From Variovorax paradoxus (GTDB lineage Bacteria; Pseudomonadota; Gammaproteobacteria; Burkholderiales; Burkholderiaceae_C): a stretch of 64,000 nt of DNA. Both the position numbers and the translations under genes were made by a program. How positions within the stretch are numbered: position 1 is the stretch's first letter; the number at the start of each line of letters is the position of its first letter. The notes under the pieces were generated by a model. It had not been told where the DNA came from. It ran no database searches and was given only the letters and a program-made list of their open reading frames with translations. The stretch spans positions 4,586,001 through 4,650,000 of the forward strand of contig NZ_CP102931.1 in NCBI RefSeq assembly GCF_024734665.1, written 5' to 3'. Below are positions 42,953 through 50,930 of the stretch, piece after piece.

Positions 42953-43534
42953 ATGAACCTCCGCACCCCGTTCCCCACTTCCCGCCGTCGGGTACTGCGC
43001 GCGCTGCTGGGCGCCGCGGCCCTGCAGGCGCCCTTCGCGGCGCTGGCCGGCTTCAATTTCTTCACCAGCGAATACACCGCCACCCGCGACGAGCTGCAGA
43101 CGCAGATCGCCAAGCGCTTTCCGGTGGCCGAGCGCTATGCCGAGATCTTCATGGTCGGGCTGCGCGATCCGCAGTTGGGCCTGGACGCACGCGGCAACCG
43201 CGCGGCCATCACGGCCACGCTGACCATCGCCAGCCCGCTGCTGGCGGCCTCGCCGGTGCAGGGCCTGGTGTCGGTCAGCAGTGCGCTGAGGTACGACCCG
43301 GCCACGCGCGCGCTGCGGCTCGACCAGCCCAAGGCCGAGCGCCTCGAGCTGCAGGGCATCGAAGGCCGCGACGCCGAGAGGCTGCAGAAGATCGGCGCCG
43401 TGGTCGCGCAGGAGCTGCTGCAGGGCCAGGTGCTGCGCAGCTTCACGGCCGACGAACTGACGGTCGGGCGCAAGACTTACGAGATTGGCGACATCACTGT
43501 GCAAGACAACGGGATCAAAGTGCAGCTCAAATGA
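42953..43534 (+). CDS. DUF1439 family exported protein
   Basis: A 193-residue protein with a signal (SRRRVLRALLGAAALQAPFA, two to three arginines, so perhaps Tat) and a DUF1439 body: FTSEYTATRDELQTQIAKRFPV, FMVGLRDPQLGLDARGNRAAIT and a C-terminal LRSFTADELTVGRKTYEIGDI. YceB of E. coli is a lipoprotein of this family; no lipobox Cys is seen here. Function unknown. It overlaps the GDPD gene by ATGA. Confidence 0.85.
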   Translation: MNLRTPFPTSRRRVLRALLGAAALQAPFAALAGFNFFTSEYTATRDELQTQIAKRFPVAERYAEIFMVGLRDPQLGLDARGNRAAITATLTIASPLLAASPVQGLVSVSSALRYDPATRALRLDQPKAERLELQGIEGRDAERLQKIGAVVAQELLQGQVLRSFTADELTVGRKTYEIGDITVQDNGIKVQLK

Positions 43535-44535
43535 AATACGCCTTTCTCTCTGCTGCCCTTTCCGCCCTGCTCATGGCCGGCTGCGCCGCCGTCCTGCCCA
43601 CGGCCAAGCAGCACTTCGACCTCGAAGCCCATCGCGGCGGACGCGGGCTGGCACCCGAGAACACGCTGGCCGCGTTCTCCAATGCCGTCGACCTGGGCGT
43701 GACCACGCTCGAACTCGACATCGGGCTCACGGCCGACGGCGTGGTCGTGATCTCGCATGACACCTCGCTCAACCCCGACCACACGCGCGATGCGAGCGGC
43801 GCCTGGCTGGCCCCGAACACCGGCGCGGCCATTCGCTCGCTCACGCTGGCGCAGCTGCAGACCTACGACGTGGGCCGCCTCAACCCGGCGAGCAACTACG
43901 GCAAGCAGTTCGCGCTGCAGCAGCCGCGCGACGGCGAGCGCATTCCCACTCTGGCCGCGCTGTTCGCGCAGGTGCAGGCACGCGGCGCCGAGGCGGCCAC
44001 GGTGCGCTTCAACATCGAGACCAAGATCGATCCGACAAAGCCCGAGGAAACCGCCGCGCCCGAGCCGATGGTGCGCGCGCTGCTCGTCGAGATCGACAAG
44101 GCGAAGATGGCCGACCGCGTGACGATCCAGAGCTTCGACTGGCGCACGCTGGCGCTGGTCGGCAAGCTCGCGCCGCAATTGCCCCGCGCCTACCTGACGA
44201 CGCCCCGCACGCTGAAGGACAACCGCTGGACCGCCGGGATCGACGCGGCCGGCTTCGCCTCGGTGCCGCAGATGGTCAGAGCCGCTTCGGCCAACGCGCC
44301 GGGCCCGGTGATCTGGTCGCCGGCCTTTGCCGACCTCACGCCCACCGTCATCAAGGAAGCGCAGAAGCTCGGCCTGAAGGTGCTGCCCTGGACCGTGAAC
44401 CAGCGCGCCGACATGCAGCGGCTGATGGACTGGGGCGCGGACGGGATCATCACGGACTACCCGGACATCCTGCGCGACCTGATGCGCGAGCGCGGGCTGT
44501 CGCTGCCGCCGCCCGGAAAGAACGGTAAGCAATGA
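43531..44535 (+). CDS. Glycerophosphodiester phosphodiesterase, lipoprotein
   Basis: A 334-residue GDPD-fold enzyme that hydrolyses glycerophosphodiesters to glycerol 3-phosphate and an alcohol. Catalytic motifs are EAHRGGRGLAPENTLAAF (with His and Arg), TLELDIGLTADGVVVISHD and WTVNQRADMQRLMDWGADGI. The signal ends in a lipobox (L-M-A-G-C, cysteine 18), so it is membrane-anchored in the periplasm. Overlaps at both ends (ATGA) couple it to DUF1439 and the small protein. Confidence 0.94.
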   Translation: MKYAFLSAALSALLMAGCAAVLPTAKQHFDLEAHRGGRGLAPENTLAAFSNAVDLGVTTLELDIGLTADGVVVISHDTSLNPDHTRDASGAWLAPNTGAAIRSLTLAQLQTYDVGRLNPASNYGKQFALQQPRDGERIPTLAALFAQVQARGAEAATVRFNIETKIDPTKPEETAAPEPMVRALLVEIDKAKMADRVTIQSFDWRTLALVGKLAPQLPRAYLTTPRTLKDNRWTAGIDAAGFASVPQMVRAASANAPGPVIWSPAFADLTPTVIKEAQKLGLKVLPWTVNQRADMQRLMDWGADGIITDYPDILRDLMRERGLSLPPPGKNGKQ

Positions 44536-44810
44536 GCGCCGCACAGCAACTCGACGCCATCGCCGCGCGCATCGCGGCCCTGCGCAGCGACGGCGGCGGC
44601 TCCGTCACCACGCTGTCGAACGAAGCCCGCGCCAGCACCGAACTGCTCGGCGCCCTGCCACCGCGCTACGGCGAGGTACTGCTGAGCCTGCTCGACCGGC
44701 TGGAGTCGAGCGCGCTCTTCAGCGAGGAAAGCTGCTCCTTCAGCCAGAAAGACCTGCTCGACAACCTGCAGGTGTGGGTGGACAAGGCCCGAGGCCAGCT
44801 GGTGTCTTGA
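44532..44810 (+). CDS. Small soluble protein, unknown
   Basis: A 92-residue helical protein with no signal or membrane segment. It contains TTLSNEARASTELLGALPPRY and LLSLLDRLESSALFSEESCS. The ATG overlaps the GDPD stop, which supports translation. No family recognised. Confidence 0.7.
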   Translation: MSAAQQLDAIAARIAALRSDGGGSVTTLSNEARASTELLGALPPRYGEVLLSLLDRLESSALFSEESCSFSQKDLLDNLQVWVDKARGQLVS

Positions 44811-44847
44811 ACTGGCGCCTTGAAGCACAGGTTTATCATCCCGCCCC

Positions 44848-45267
44848 ATGCGCACCCTGCTGCTCGCCCTCATGATCGCCCTGCTGCCCATCCGCGGCTG
44901 GCTCGGCGATGCCATGGCGGTCGAGATGGTGCGGCATTCGCTGCCGGCGGCTGAGGCGGCCGTGTCCATGGCGACTGCGGCTGCTGAAGCCCATTGCCAC
45001 GAGGCGATGGATGACGGCAACAGCATGAACATGCAGATGGACATGGCAGACCACGCCGGTTCGCATGACAACCACAGCAGCAACGACGGCACTGGCCATC
45101 AAGGCTGCGGCACCTGCACCGCCTGCCAAGTCTGCCACACGGTGGCCCTTGGCGGCATGCCCCTCGTCGACATCGTGCACAGCGCACCCCAGGCGCCGCC
45201 TGCGGCACACGCAGCCCGCTTCGCAAGCGCAGAGCCCGCACAGGGCCTGAAGCCGCCCATTTCCTGA
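44848..45267 (+). CDS. Exported Cys/His/Met-rich protein, DUF2946-like, copper-associated
   Basis: A 139-residue protein with an N-terminal hydrophobic signal (MRTLLLALMIALLPIRGWLG). The middle is rich in His, Met and Asp (NMQMDMADHAGSHDNH) and is followed by four regularly spaced cysteines, C87, C90, C93 and C96 (QGCGTCTACQVCH). This suits metal binding in the periplasm. It opens the copper cluster. The DUF2946 assignment rests on layout and context only. Confidence 0.75.
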   Translation: MRTLLLALMIALLPIRGWLGDAMAVEMVRHSLPAAEAAVSMATAAAEAHCHEAMDDGNSMNMQMDMADHAGSHDNHSSNDGTGHQGCGTCTACQVCHTVALGGMPLVDIVHSAPQAPPAAHAARFASAEPAQGLKPPIS

Positions 45268-45344
45268 TCTCCCTGCCCGTAGTCCGTCCGCAGTGAGCCC
45301 TTTCCGGCTCGCGGCGTCCGTCGTATTGCTCATGGAGATCGAGC

Positions 45345-46820
45345 GTGAACCCCATTGTTCGCCGGCAGCTTGCCGGCCCCCTTTGCTATCGAAGAAGTAG
45401 CACGCCGCTCAAACGCGCCGCTGCATTCGCAAGCGTCCTGATACTGGCCGGCTGCGCCAGCCTCTCGCCCGACGGAGGCTCTGCCGACGTGCAGGCGCTG
45501 GTCAACGGCAACCCGCTGATGGCGGGCACCACAGCCCAGCGCGCGCCAGACGAGGCTTCGCAAAAGAGCGTCGATGCCCTGCTCGCCAAGCCGCTGGACG
45601 TCGAAGCCGCGGTGCGCATCGCGCTCATCAACGGCCCGCGAGTGCAAGACGCCTTCGCCACCCTGCAACTGAGCGACGCCGACCGTGTGCAGGCCGCGAG
45701 CCTGCCGAACCCGGTGCTTTCCTTCAGCCGTCTGGCGCAGGGCAGTGAGCGCGAGTTCGAGCGGATGCTCAGCTTCAACGTGGTGGGCCTGGTCACGCTG
45801 CCATGGCAGGCCCGATGGGCTGGCCAACGGCACGAGGCGGCCAAGCTGCAGGCTGCGCAGAGCGTGCTGATGCTGGCCGCCGACACCCGCCGCGCCTGGG
45901 TGCGCGCGGTGGCAGCGCAGCAGAGCGTTGTCTACCTGCGCGATGCAAAGGAAGCAGCCGAAGCCGGCGCCGAGCTCGCGCATCGCATGGCCCAGGTCGG
46001 CAACTGGAGCGCGCTGCAGCGCACGCGCGAACAACTGCTGCTGGCCGATGCGTCCGCGCAGCTCGCGCGTGCCGAACAGGCGGCTGTCGCGAGCCGCGAG
46101 CAGCTCACGCGCCTGATGGGCCTGAGCGGCGCTCGCGCCAGCTACACCCTGCCCGACCGCCTGCCACCGCTGCCGCAAGCCGCGCCCGAACTGGGCGACG
46201 TGCAGGCGCTGGCGCTGCGCGACCGTCTCGACGTGCGTTCGGCGCAAGCGCAGAACACCGCCGTGGCCGGCTCGCTCGGCCTGACGCGGGCCACCAGCGT
46301 GATCAACGCGATGGAGCTCGGCGTAGTGCGCAACACCACCTTCGACAACGATGCCGACCGCACGAAAAAGACCAAGCGCGGTTTCGAACTCGACCTGCCC
46401 ATTCCGATCTTCGACTGGGGCCAGGCCCGCAACGGCCGCGCCGAGGCGCAATACCTGCAGTCGGCCGCCCGCGTGCGCGACGTGGGCGTGCTCGCCGCGA
46501 GCGAGGCGCGCGAAGCGTGGCAAGGCTGGAACACCGCCTACGCCATTGCCCGCCGCTACCGCGACGAAGTGCTGCCGCTGCGCAAAAAGGTCAACGAAGA
46601 GATGGTCCTTCGCTACAACGGCATGCTCGCCAGCGTGTGGGAACTGCTCGGCGAAACGCGCGCCAGCATGCTCGCCGTGAACGCCGGCATCGAGGCGCAG
46701 CGCGATTTCTGGCTGGCGGACACCGATCTGCAGCTGGTGCTCACGGGCAGCTCGCCCGGTGGAATGACGGCTGCGCAGACCGCGTCGGCCAGTGACGCCC
46801 CCGCCACGGGAGGCCATTGA
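45345..46820 (+). CDS. TolC-family outer-membrane efflux lipoprotein
   Basis: A 491-residue TolC-like protein with a lipobox (LILAGC, cysteine near residue 37) and a long alpha-helical body containing two OEP repeats: ARADTRRAWVRAV-type helix with AAEAGAELAHRMAQVGNWS, and the C-terminal ALGETRASMLAVNAG segment. It resembles CzcC/CusC-type channels. It starts with GTG at 45345; the next gene is the multicopper oxidase, 1 nt after its stop. No RND pump or membrane-fusion gene is in the window, so its partner is elsewhere or it works otherwise. Confidence 0.88.
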   Translation: MNPIVRRQLAGPLCYRRSSTPLKRAAAFASVLILAGCASLSPDGGSADVQALVNGNPLMAGTTAQRAPDEASQKSVDALLAKPLDVEAAVRIALINGPRVQDAFATLQLSDADRVQAASLPNPVLSFSRLAQGSEREFERMLSFNVVGLVTLPWQARWAGQRHEAAKLQAAQSVLMLAADTRRAWVRAVAAQQSVVYLRDAKEAAEAGAELAHRMAQVGNWSALQRTREQLLLADASAQLARAEQAAVASREQLTRLMGLSGARASYTLPDRLPPLPQAAPELGDVQALALRDRLDVRSAQAQNTAVAGSLGLTRATSVINAMELGVVRNTTFDNDADRTKKTKRGFELDLPIPIFDWGQARNGRAEAQYLQSAARVRDVGVLAASEAREAWQGWNTAYAIARRYRDEVLPLRKKVNEEMVLRYNGMLASVWELLGETRASMLAVNAGIEAQRDFWLADTDLQLVLTGSSPGGMTAAQTASASDAPATGGH

Positions 46821-46821
46821 A

Positions 46822-48213
46822 ATGAACCGTCGCAACTTCTTCGCAGGCGCAGCCACCGCTGTCGCCGCCACGTCCGTGAGCCGCGTGGCCATGGCCGCCC
46901 TGCCCGAACCCGTTTCGCAAGGCTCCACCGCCACGGCGGCGCCACTTGTGCCGCCGAACGGGCGCCCCTACAACCCCGTCGTCACGCTCAACGGCTGGAC
47001 GCTGCCCTGGCGCATGAACGCAGGCGTCAAGGAGTTCCACCTGGTCGCCGAGCCCGTGGTGCGCGAGATGGCGCCCGGCTTCAAGGTCAACATGTGGGGC
47101 TACAACGGCCAGTCGCCCGGCCCAACCATCGAGGTGGTCGAGGGCGACCGCCTGCGCATCTTCGTGACCAACCGGCTGCCCGAGCACACCACCGTGCACT
47201 GGCACGGCCAGCGCCTGCCCAACGGCATGGACGGCGTGGGCGGCATCACGCAGCCGCACATTCCGCCGGGCAAGACCTTCGTCTACGAGTTCACCGCGCG
47301 CCGGCCCGGCACCTTCATGTACCACCCACATGCCGACGAGATGGTGCAGATGGCGATGGGGATGATGGGCTTCTGGGTCACGCATCCGAAAGAGAGCCAT
47401 CCACTCATCGACCCGGTGCAGCGCGACTTCTGCTTCCTGCTCGGCAGCTTCGACGTGGAGCCCGGCAGCGCCACGCCCAAGGTCAACACCATGACCGACT
47501 TCAACATCTGGAGCTTCAACAGCCGCGTGTTCCCGGCCATCGACACGCTGAACGTGCGCAAGGGCGACCGCGTGCGCATTCGCGTGGGCAACCTCACGAT
47601 GACCAACCACCCCATTCACATCCACGGCCACGAGTTCGAAGTGACCGGCACCGACGGCGGCCCCGTGCCGCGCACCGCGCGCTGGCCGGAGGTGTCGGTG
47701 GATGTCGCGGTAGGCCAGATGCGGCAGATGGAATTCATCGCCGACGAGGAAGGCGACTGGTCGCTGCACTGTCACAAGGCGCACCACACCATGGGGCCGA
47801 TGGGCCACGACGTGCCGACCATGATCGGCGTGGACCACAAGGGCGTGGCCGAGAAGATCCGCAAGCTCGTGCCCGACTACATGGTGATGGGAGACAAGGG
47901 CATGGCGGACATGGGCGAAATGGAAATGCCCATTCCCGACAACACCGTGCCGATGATGACGGGCACCGGCCCCTTCGGATCGGCCGAGATGGGCGGCATG
48001 TTCACGCTGCTGAAGGTGCGGCGCGACCAGAAGCCTGGCGACTATCGCGACCCGGGGTGGTTCAAGCACCCGCCTGGCACCGTCGCGCGCGAAGTACCGA
48101 ACGCGAACATGCCACCGGCCACGCGCAAGGAAACACCCGCGCCGTCGATGAAGAACAGCAGCCCCGACGCAACCGTGCGCAAGCCCTCCGGGTCTGGCGC
48201 ACACAACCACTGA
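46822..48213 (+). CDS. Multicopper oxidase, two-domain spacing, Tat-exported
   Basis: A 463-residue oxidase with a twin-arginine signal (MNRRNFFAGAATAVAATSVS). All four copper motifs are present: H126-W-H128-G, H168-P-H170, H263-P-I-H-I-H-G-H270, and H316-C317-H318 with H322 and M327 as type 1 ligands. Only about 90 residues separate the second and third motifs, whereas three-domain enzymes have about 300, so this is a two-domain form. A Met-rich tail (MADMGEMEMPI, MMTGTG) follows. It probably oxidises Cu(I) in the periplasm. Confidence 0.93.
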   Translation: MNRRNFFAGAATAVAATSVSRVAMAALPEPVSQGSTATAAPLVPPNGRPYNPVVTLNGWTLPWRMNAGVKEFHLVAEPVVREMAPGFKVNMWGYNGQSPGPTIEVVEGDRLRIFVTNRLPEHTTVHWHGQRLPNGMDGVGGITQPHIPPGKTFVYEFTARRPGTFMYHPHADEMVQMAMGMMGFWVTHPKESHPLIDPVQRDFCFLLGSFDVEPGSATPKVNTMTDFNIWSFNSRVFPAIDTLNVRKGDRVRIRVGNLTMTNHPIHIHGHEFEVTGTDGGPVPRTARWPEVSVDVAVGQMRQMEFIADEEGDWSLHCHKAHHTMGPMGHDVPTMIGVDHKGVAEKIRKLVPDYMVMGDKGMADMGEMEMPIPDNTVPMMTGTGPFGSAEMGGMFTLLKVRRDQKPGDYRDPGWFKHPPGTVAREVPNANMPPATRKETPAPSMKNSSPDATVRKPSGSGAHNH

Positions 48214-48246
48214 TTCCTTTACCCCTTCCTCTCTGGAGCTCAACTC

Positions 48247-48765
48247 ATGAACAAGACACTCATCAAGTCCATCGCCGCGGGCCTCGTGCTCGCGGCCGCC
48301 TCCACTGCTTCGCTGGCCCACGAGGCCCACAACGGCCCCAAGCCCAAAGGCGCCGCCGCGCTCGCGCCTGAGCAGAAAGCCTGGGGCATCGCGGGCAAAG
48401 CCAGCGCGGTGAAGCGAACCATCGACATCGCGATGGCCGACGACATGACCTTCACGCCCTCGGTCATCGAAGTGCGCGAAGGCGACACCATCCGCCTGCG
48501 CCTGAAGAACCGTGGCAAGGAACTGCACGAACTCGTGCTCGGCACCACCGCCGAGATCGAGGCTCACGCGGCCATGATGAAGAAGTTCCCGGACATGGAA
48601 CACGACGACCCGTGGATGGTGCACGTGCCCGCCGGCAAGACCGGCGACATGGTCTGGACCTTCAACCGCGCCGGCGATTTCGACTTCGCCTGCCTCGTGA
48701 AAGACCACTACGAACTCGGCATGGCCGGTCGAATCCGCGTGCTGCCTGCCGCCGGCAAATCCTGA
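48247..48765 (+). CDS. Cupredoxin-domain copper-binding protein
   Basis: A 172-residue exported protein with signal MNKTLIKSIAAGLVLAAAST. The cupredoxin domain (residues 57-168) has the type 1 copper ligands H94 (KELHELVLG), C149 (FDFACLV), H154 (DHYE) and M159 (GM). It is probably an electron or copper carrier that serves the oxidase. It lies 33 nt after the oxidase gene. Confidence 0.92.
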   Translation: MNKTLIKSIAAGLVLAAASTASLAHEAHNGPKPKGAAALAPEQKAWGIAGKASAVKRTIDIAMADDMTFTPSVIEVREGDTIRLRLKNRGKELHELVLGTTAEIEAHAAMMKKFPDMEHDDPWMVHVPAGKTGDMVWTFNRAGDFDFACLVKDHYELGMAGRIRVLPAAGKS

Positions 48766-48775
48766 AGGAGAACCC

Positions 48776-49222
48776 ATGCAACGAAGAAACCTGCTGCTGG
48801 CACTGGCTTCCACTGCCGTGCCTTTCACTGCGATGGCTGCGGCGCCGATGGTCGAGATCTGGAAAGACCCGAACTGCGGCTGCTGCCAGGACTGGGTCAA
48901 GCATCTCAACAAGAGCGGCTTTGCCACGCGCGTGCACGACGAAGGCAACGCTGCCGCGCGCACCCGCCTGGGCGTGCCCGCCAAGCTGGGCTCGTGCCAC
49001 ACGGGCCTCGTCGGAGGCTACGCCATCGAAGGCCATGTGCCGGCGCGCGAGGTGCAACGGCTGCTCAAGGAAAAGCCCAAGGCCATCGGCCTCGCCGTGC
49101 CCGGCATGCCGGTCGGCTCGCCAGGCATGGATGGCCCCTCCTATGGCGACCAGCGCGATCCCTACGACGTGCTGCTGGTGCTGGCCGACGGCAGCACGCG
49201 CATCTATCAAAGCTATCGCTGA
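48776..49222 (+). CDS. DUF411 family periplasmic metal-binding protein
   Basis: A 148-residue protein with an N-terminal signal (MQRRNLLLALASTAVPFTAM). The mature part holds the DUF411 motif VEIWKDPNCGCCQDWVKHL, with Cys-x-Cys-Cys, and KLGSCHTGLVGGYAIEGHVP. DUF411 proteins occur in copper and silver resistance loci. The role is not proven. AAGGAGAACCC precedes the ATG. Confidence 0.9.
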   Translation: MQRRNLLLALASTAVPFTAMAAAPMVEIWKDPNCGCCQDWVKHLNKSGFATRVHDEGNAAARTRLGVPAKLGSCHTGLVGGYAIEGHVPAREVQRLLKEKPKAIGLAVPGMPVGSPGMDGPSYGDQRDPYDVLLVLADGSTRIYQSYR

Positions 49223-49254
49223 ATCAACCAATTGCCGAGGAAAGCAAACTCATC

Positions 49255-49545
49255 ATGAAGAAACTGTTCACCGCACTCTCTGCCGCCCTGCTCGCTGCAT
49301 CCGCCTTCGCGCAGGCCGCCTTGCCAACCGTCGAAGGCGAGGTCCGCAAGGTCGACACCGACGCGAAGAAGATCACGCTGAAGCACGGCGATATTCCCAA
49401 CCTCGAGATGACGGGCATGACGATGGTCTTCCGCGTGAGCGACCCCGCGTTGCTCACGAAGGTGAAGCCCGGCGACAAGGTGCAGTTCACGGCCGACAAG
49501 GTCGACGGCGCACTCACGGTGCTGTCGATAGCTCCGGCGAACTGA
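49255..49545 (+). CDS. CusF-like periplasmic copper-binding protein
   Basis: A 96-residue protein with a signal (MKKLFTALSAALLAASAFAQ) and a CusF-type OB fold. The Cu(I)/Ag(I) ligands correspond to H44, M55 and M57 (KHGDIPNLEMTGMTMVF). The Trp that stacks on the metal in E. coli CusF is replaced by M52. CusF hands Cu(I) to an RND pump; no such pump is in this window. It closes the copper cluster. Confidence 0.9.
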   Translation: MKKLFTALSAALLAASAFAQAALPTVEGEVRKVDTDAKKITLKHGDIPNLEMTGMTMVFRVSDPALLTKVKPGDKVQFTADKVDGALTVLSIAPAN

Positions 49546-49588
49546 GCTTCGTCTGCGTGCGTCTTGCGGAACTGGAGCGCGGCGAACT

Positions 49589-50890
49589 CTAGGACTGGAA
49601 GCGCCCCGGATCGAAAGGCGCCAACGGTATCTCCGCAGCAACTCCCGCGAGCAGCTGCGCCGCCAGCCTCCCCGTGCGCGCCGAGCCGCACAGGCCGACG
49701 TGGCCATGCCCGAAGGCCAGCACGATGTCGGCGCTGGCACCTGACGGGCCGATGCAGGGCAGCCCGTCGGGCAGGCTCGGGCGGTGTCCGAGCCAATGCT
49801 TCACGGAAGGCGCGCCCGGCGCGGGCCGTGCAAGCGACGGAAACATCGATTGCAGATGCTCGTACAGGATTTCGGCGCGGCGCCAGTCGGGCGCCGCTTC
49901 GAGGCCCGCGATCTCGACCTGCCCTGCCGCGCGCAGGCCGCCGTCCATCCAGTGCGCGATGAGCTTGCCGTCGGCCACCATGGTCGGCGTGCGCGGGCCG
50001 GCCGTGGCGTCTTCGACGACCACGTGGTAGCCGCGCTCCGACTCCAGCGGCACCGCGGAGCCGGCCGCTGCGGCCAGCGGACCTGAGCGGGCACCGGCGC
50101 AGATGGCGGCGCCGTCGCAGGCGATTTCGCCGGCCTCCGTTTGCACCGCGCGCAGACGGCCGCCCTCGATGCGAAAACCCGTCGCGCGGGCGGCGACGCG
50201 TTCGGCACCCGCATCGACTGCATGCCGCGCCAGGGCCGCCACGTAGGCGCCCGGATTGCGGCAGTGCCCGGCTTCGGGCACGAAGATGCCGAGCGTGTAG
50301 CGCGCTGCCAGATCGGGCTCGCGGCGGCGCAGTTCATCTTCCGGCCATTCCTCCCACTGGACGCCGACGCGCCGGCGCACGCGCCAGCCCAGCGCATCGC
50401 CATCGAACTCTGCGCGCGAACGGTAGGCGTGCAGCAGCCCGCGCCGCTCGATGAACTGCGGCACGCCAGCCTCGGCGGCCAGTTGCGCATGCAGCGCGGG
50501 CGCGTCGGCCAGCAGCGTGCGCAGGGCATCGGCTGTACGCTGCACGCGCGCCTCGGTCCAGCCCGAGGCCAGATAGCGCAGCAGCCATGGCAGGGCGCGC
50601 GGCAGGTAGCGCCAGCGCAAGGCGAGCGGCCCGAGCGGGTCGGCCAGCCAGCCCGGCACCTTGCGCCAGGCCCCCGGCAGTGCGGGCGGCACCACGGAGT
50701 GCGACGACAGCCAGCCGGCGTTGCCGTAGCTCGTGGCATGCGGACCGCCCGGCTCGCCGGGCTCCACCACCGTCACGCGCAGGCCCGCGCGCAGGGCTTC
50801 GATGGCGGTGGCGCTGCCCACCGCGCCCGCGCCGATCACCACGACATGACGGCGGCCGCCGTCGGGGGAGAAACTTCTTGCAACTGTCAT
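49589..50890 (-). CDS. FAD-dependent amine or D-amino acid oxidoreductase (DadA-like)
   Basis: A 433-residue DAO-family flavoprotein with the FAD motif VVVIGAGAVGSATAIEALRAG and a second conserved block HATSYGNAGWLSSHSVVPPALPG. The C-terminal segment GLPCIGPSGASADIVLAFGHGHVG is typical of D-amino acid dehydrogenases. It oxidises an amine or D-amino acid to an imine. The start at 50890 fits the family. It is divergent by 40 nt from a P1-family peptidase, which could supply amino acid-type substrates. Confidence 0.9.
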   Translation of the reverse strand: MTVARSFSPDGGRRHVVVIGAGAVGSATAIEALRAGLRVTVVEPGEPGGPHATSYGNAGWLSSHSVVPPALPGAWRKVPGWLADPLGPLALRWRYLPRALPWLLRYLASGWTEARVQRTADALRTLLADAPALHAQLAAEAGVPQFIERRGLLHAYRSRAEFDGDALGWRVRRRVGVQWEEWPEDELRRREPDLAARYTLGIFVPEAGHCRNPGAYVAALARHAVDAGAERVAARATGFRIEGGRLRAVQTEAGEIACDGAAICAGARSGPLAAAAGSAVPLESERGYHVVVEDATAGPRTPTMVADGKLIAHWMDGGLRAAGQVEIAGLEAAPDWRRAEILYEHLQSMFPSLARPAPGAPSVKHWLGHRPSLPDGLPCIGPSGASADIVLAFGHGHVGLCGSARTGRLAAQLLAGVAAEIPLAPFDPGRFQS

Positions 50891-50930
50891 GGTGGGGATC
50901 GTAGAGGGTGCGGTCTCATAATCGGCCGCC

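Noticed and set aside
46741..49002. 753-codon ORF antisense to the copper cluster
   Set aside because: Covers four clearly coding genes on the other strand; a shadow.
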